NCBI GenBank assembly: GCA_016868255.1
Contig: VGHN01000001.1
Coordinates: 62,001-126,000, forward strand
Origin: Betaproteobacteria bacterium
GTDB lineage: Bacteria; Pseudomonadota; Gammaproteobacteria; Burkholderiales; Burkholderiaceae_A
Length of the DNA: 64,000 bases
Reading direction: 5' to 3'
Both the position numbers and the translations under genes were made by a program. The stretch's first letter is position 1, and every line of letters starts with the position of its first letter. This document shows, piece by piece, positions 62,122 through 64,000 of this stretch. Below the pieces are notes generated by a model that did not search any database, was not told where the DNA came from, and saw only the letters and a list, made by a program, of their open reading frames with translations.

Positions 62122-63323
62122 AACTTCCTCTGACTGCCCGCCTCGTGCTGGGCATGCTCGAGCGACTCCAGGTCGGACAGCTCCGTCTGGTCGCCCCCGA
62201 AGGAGAGTTCTTTTTTCAGGGCGAGAAGCGGACTGGGCTTGGGCCCGCCTGTCTGCGCATCCATGATTGGTCAGTCTTCGAGCGTGCAATCAAGCGTGGA
62301 GACATTGGCTTTGGAGAGGCCTTCATGGAGGGCCTCTGGTCCTCGCCGGATCTGGCCTGTCTGCTCAAGACACTGGCAGCCAATCGCCAGGTCATTGAGA
62401 AGGCCATCCTCGGAAACCGTTGGTTGCTGATTTTGGATCGACTTGGCCATCTGTTTCGGCGAAACACCATTCGACAGGCCAGGCGCAACATCGAGGCCCA
62501 CTACGATTTGGGCAATGACTTTTATCGAATCTGGCTCGACGCCACCATGACCTACTCCAGTGCGCTTTACACGGATGCCGAGTTAACTGGTCAAACGAGC
62601 AGCGACCTCGAGGCAGCCCAGTATCGAAAGATGGACCGGGCACTCGAGATGCTCGGCCCACTCGATGAGAGCAGCCAGACGCTGGAAATCGGTTGTGGGT
62701 GGGGCGGCCTGGCCCAACGGAGGCTCTCCCAGATGCCCGGGGCCCACCTTGGGATCACCCTCTCCACCGAGCAACAAGCCTGGGCCATCAACAAACTCAC
62801 AGAGGCTGGGCTCTCTAGCCGCGCGGAGATTCGTCTTCAAGACTATCGAGTCTGCCAAGGGCAGTTCGATGGGATCGTCTCAGTCGAAATGATCGAGGCG
62901 GTGGGGGAGTCTTACTGGCCGACCTATTTTGAGACCCTTCACCGCTGCCTGAAGCCTGGCAGACGCGCGGTGGTTCAGGCCATTCTTATGCGAGATGATT
63001 TGTTTGATCGCTACAGAAGTGGCCACGACTTCATTCAAAAATACATCTTTCCCGGCGGCATGCTCCTCTCGACCAAGGCTATTCGAGAAGCCTCTCATGC
63101 CGCTGGGCTAGTCGTTCAAGACGAGTTTTATTTCGGGCACCATTACGGGAAGACGCTTCATGACTGGCTGGAGACATTCAATCAACATGAACAAGAAATT
63201 CGCGCACTCGGCTATGACGATCGATTCCTTGCGATGTGGCGCTTCTACCTGGCTTACTGCGAGGCTGGTTTCTTCTCGGGCGACCTTGAGGTGGTTCAAG
63301 TCTGTCTGCAGCGGCCTGCATAG
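62073..63323 (+). CDS. Cyclopropane-fatty-acyl-phospholipid synthase family methyltransferase
   Basis: 416 residues from the ATG at 62073. SAM-binding LEIGCGWGGLAQRRLSQ, catalytic region ARRNIEAHYDLGNDFYRIWLDATMTYSSALY, VSVEMIEAVGESYWPTYF, KYIFPGGMLLS and FYFGHHYGKTLHDW match the CFA synthase family, which methylates unsaturated acyl chains of membrane lipids. With a neighbouring FAD enzyme, the methylated product could be further oxidised (inference). Overlaps the DUF1365 gene by 49 nt. Confidence 0.93.
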   Translation: MDQTRTTLPPATLNGLKLPLTARLVLGMLERLQVGQLRLVAPEGEFFFQGEKRTGLGPACLRIHDWSVFERAIKRGDIGFGEAFMEGLWSSPDLACLLKTLAANRQVIEKAILGNRWLLILDRLGHLFRRNTIRQARRNIEAHYDLGNDFYRIWLDATMTYSSALYTDAELTGQTSSDLEAAQYRKMDRALEMLGPLDESSQTLEIGCGWGGLAQRRLSQMPGAHLGITLSTEQQAWAINKLTEAGLSSRAEIRLQDYRVCQGQFDGIVSVEMIEAVGESYWPTYFETLHRCLKPGRRAVVQAILMRDDLFDRYRSGHDFIQKYIFPGGMLLSTKAIREASHAAGLVVQDEFYFGHHYGKTLHDWLETFNQHEQEIRALGYDDRFLAMWRFYLAYCEAGFFSGDLEVVQVCLQRPA

Positions 63324-63900
63324 GCGAGTTCATATTGCCGCTCTCAGCGGCCTTCTGGGGGTCGCGAGCCCTGTCGCCCTCTGCTCTGTGTCGTTCTCGG
63401 GTGACCGGCCCCATCAGATTGAAACCGCCCAGGGACTGACAGCGCTCTCACCCGTCGGCAATGGCAGTCTTCGCTTTCTTGGACTGCGCATCTACGAGGC
63501 CAGCCTTTTTACTGTTCCCAGCGCCGCCGGAGAATTGAAGTTGGCTGGGCCCAATCAGGTCTTCCACCAGCCTTTCGCCCTGCAGATTCATTACGCGAGA
63601 TCGATCTCGCTCGAGCAACTGGCCGAGCGTTCGATCAAAGAGATGGAAGGCCTTGGGCTTGTACCAAAGCCTTCTCGGGAGCAGTGGCTTTCACACCTCT
63701 TCAAGAGCTTTCGCGCAGTAAATGCTGGCGATCGAATCACCGGAGTCTTCCGACCCAACCGAGGTGCCAGTTTTTATCTGAATGGGGCCCTTGTTCACGA
63801 GGTCGCTGACCCTGCGTTCGCCGAGGCGTTTTTCCGCATCTGGCTGGATCCAAAAACGAGCGAGCCCGATCTGCGCCGGGCCCTTCTGGGCCTGAACTGA
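63286..63900 (+). CDS. Chalcone isomerase-like exported protein
   Basis: About 204 residues if started at the TTG at 63286 (LRWFKSVCSGLHRRVHIAALSGLLGVASPVALC), which gives a basic n-region and a hydrophobic signal segment; the start is uncertain and lies within the cfa 3' end. The mature part (GSLRFLGLRIYEASLF, FALQIHYARSISLEQLAERSIKEME, FRPNRGASFYLNGALVHEV, FFRIWLDPKTSEPDLRRALLG) matches bacterial chalcone-isomerase-like proteins, which bind fatty acids in related folds. Probably periplasmic and lipid-binding; no isomerase activity is expected. Confidence 0.8.
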   Translation: MRWFKSVCSGLHRRVHIAALSGLLGVASPVALCSVSFSGDRPHQIETAQGLTALSPVGNGSLRFLGLRIYEASLFTVPSAAGELKLAGPNQVFHQPFALQIHYARSISLEQLAERSIKEMEGLGLVPKPSREQWLSHLFKSFRAVNAGDRITGVFRPNRGASFYLNGALVHEVADPAFAEAFFRIWLDPKTSEPDLRRALLGLN

Positions 63901-64000
63901 GTGGCCCACGCGGCCAGTACCGACTCCATCGAGGTGGGGAGCGCGCATGCAGTTCGCTACGGCTTGCCGGGACTTGTGTTGGCCTCGACCGCCTTGCCCC
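63901..64000 (+). CDS. MFS-like transporter, N-terminal fragment cut by window edge
   Basis: A GTG directly after the preceding TGA opens a frame to the window end: VAHAASTDSIEVGSAHAVRYGLPGLVLASTALP. The YGLPGLxLAxxALP pattern resembles the first helix of sugar/cation-type MFS transporters that close LitR/DUF1365 clusters in other bacteria. Only 33 residues are visible, so the family call is tentative. Confidence 0.5.
   Translation, partial: MAHAASTDSIEVGSAHAVRYGLPGLVLASTALP

Overview
The window reads as a chromosomal segment of a Gram-negative betaproteobacterium, most likely order Burkholderiales. Four things point there: the contiguous rpoBC-str-S10-spc-alpha block, a System II (ResB/CcsB) cytochrome c maturation pair next to a cytochrome c4, the mrcA/aroKB and lptM-lysA-cyaY neighbourhoods, and a PhaM-like PHB-granule protein. 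This placement rests on gene content and order, not on a database search. The DNA is moderately GC-rich and densely coded, and no stretch above 300 bp lacks a gene.

Region 1 (1-9.1 kb): the 3' part of uvrA, a histidine phosphatase, an OsmC protein, and the glutamate synthase operon gltBD with a good sigma70-type promoter. Region 2 (9.2-23.4 kb): a REP-type Y1 transposase homologue that has lost its catalytic residues; aroB-aroK; divergent mrcA (with no pilMNOPQ between mrcA and aroK); cyaY; lptM-lysA; a leftward series cytochrome c4-resB-ccsB-msrP-msrQ for cytochrome c assembly and periplasmic methionine-sulfoxide repair; then engB and hemB.

Region 3 (23.5-55.9 kb) is a leftward information-processing superlocus. 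In transcription order it runs tRNA-Tyr, tRNA-Gly, tRNA-Thr, tuf copy 2, tRNA-Trp, secE, nusG, rplKA, rplJL, rpoBC, rpsL, rpsG, fusA, tuf copy 1, the S10 operon (rpsJ to rpsQ), the spc operon (rplN to rpmJ) and the alpha operon (rpsM to rplQ). The two tuf copies share 1198 bp that look identical. Intergenic gaps carry internal promoters, hairpins and terminators that divide the locus into segments, including candidate autoregulatory leaders before rpsD, rpsG, rplC and rplJ.

Region 4 (55.9-64 kb): a DUF3108 protein, a PhaM-like protein, and a CarH/LitR-type B12-dependent photoreceptor repressor. The repressor is divergent from a tightly overlapping rightward cluster: exported glutathione peroxidase, folE2, FAD-dependent oxidoreductase, DUF1365 protein, cyclopropane-fatty-acid synthase family enzyme, chalcone-isomerase-like protein, and the start of an MFS-like transporter. 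I infer a light- or singlet-oxygen-responsive module that protects or remodels membrane lipids. It is the most interesting system in the window, although related clusters are known in other proteobacteria.
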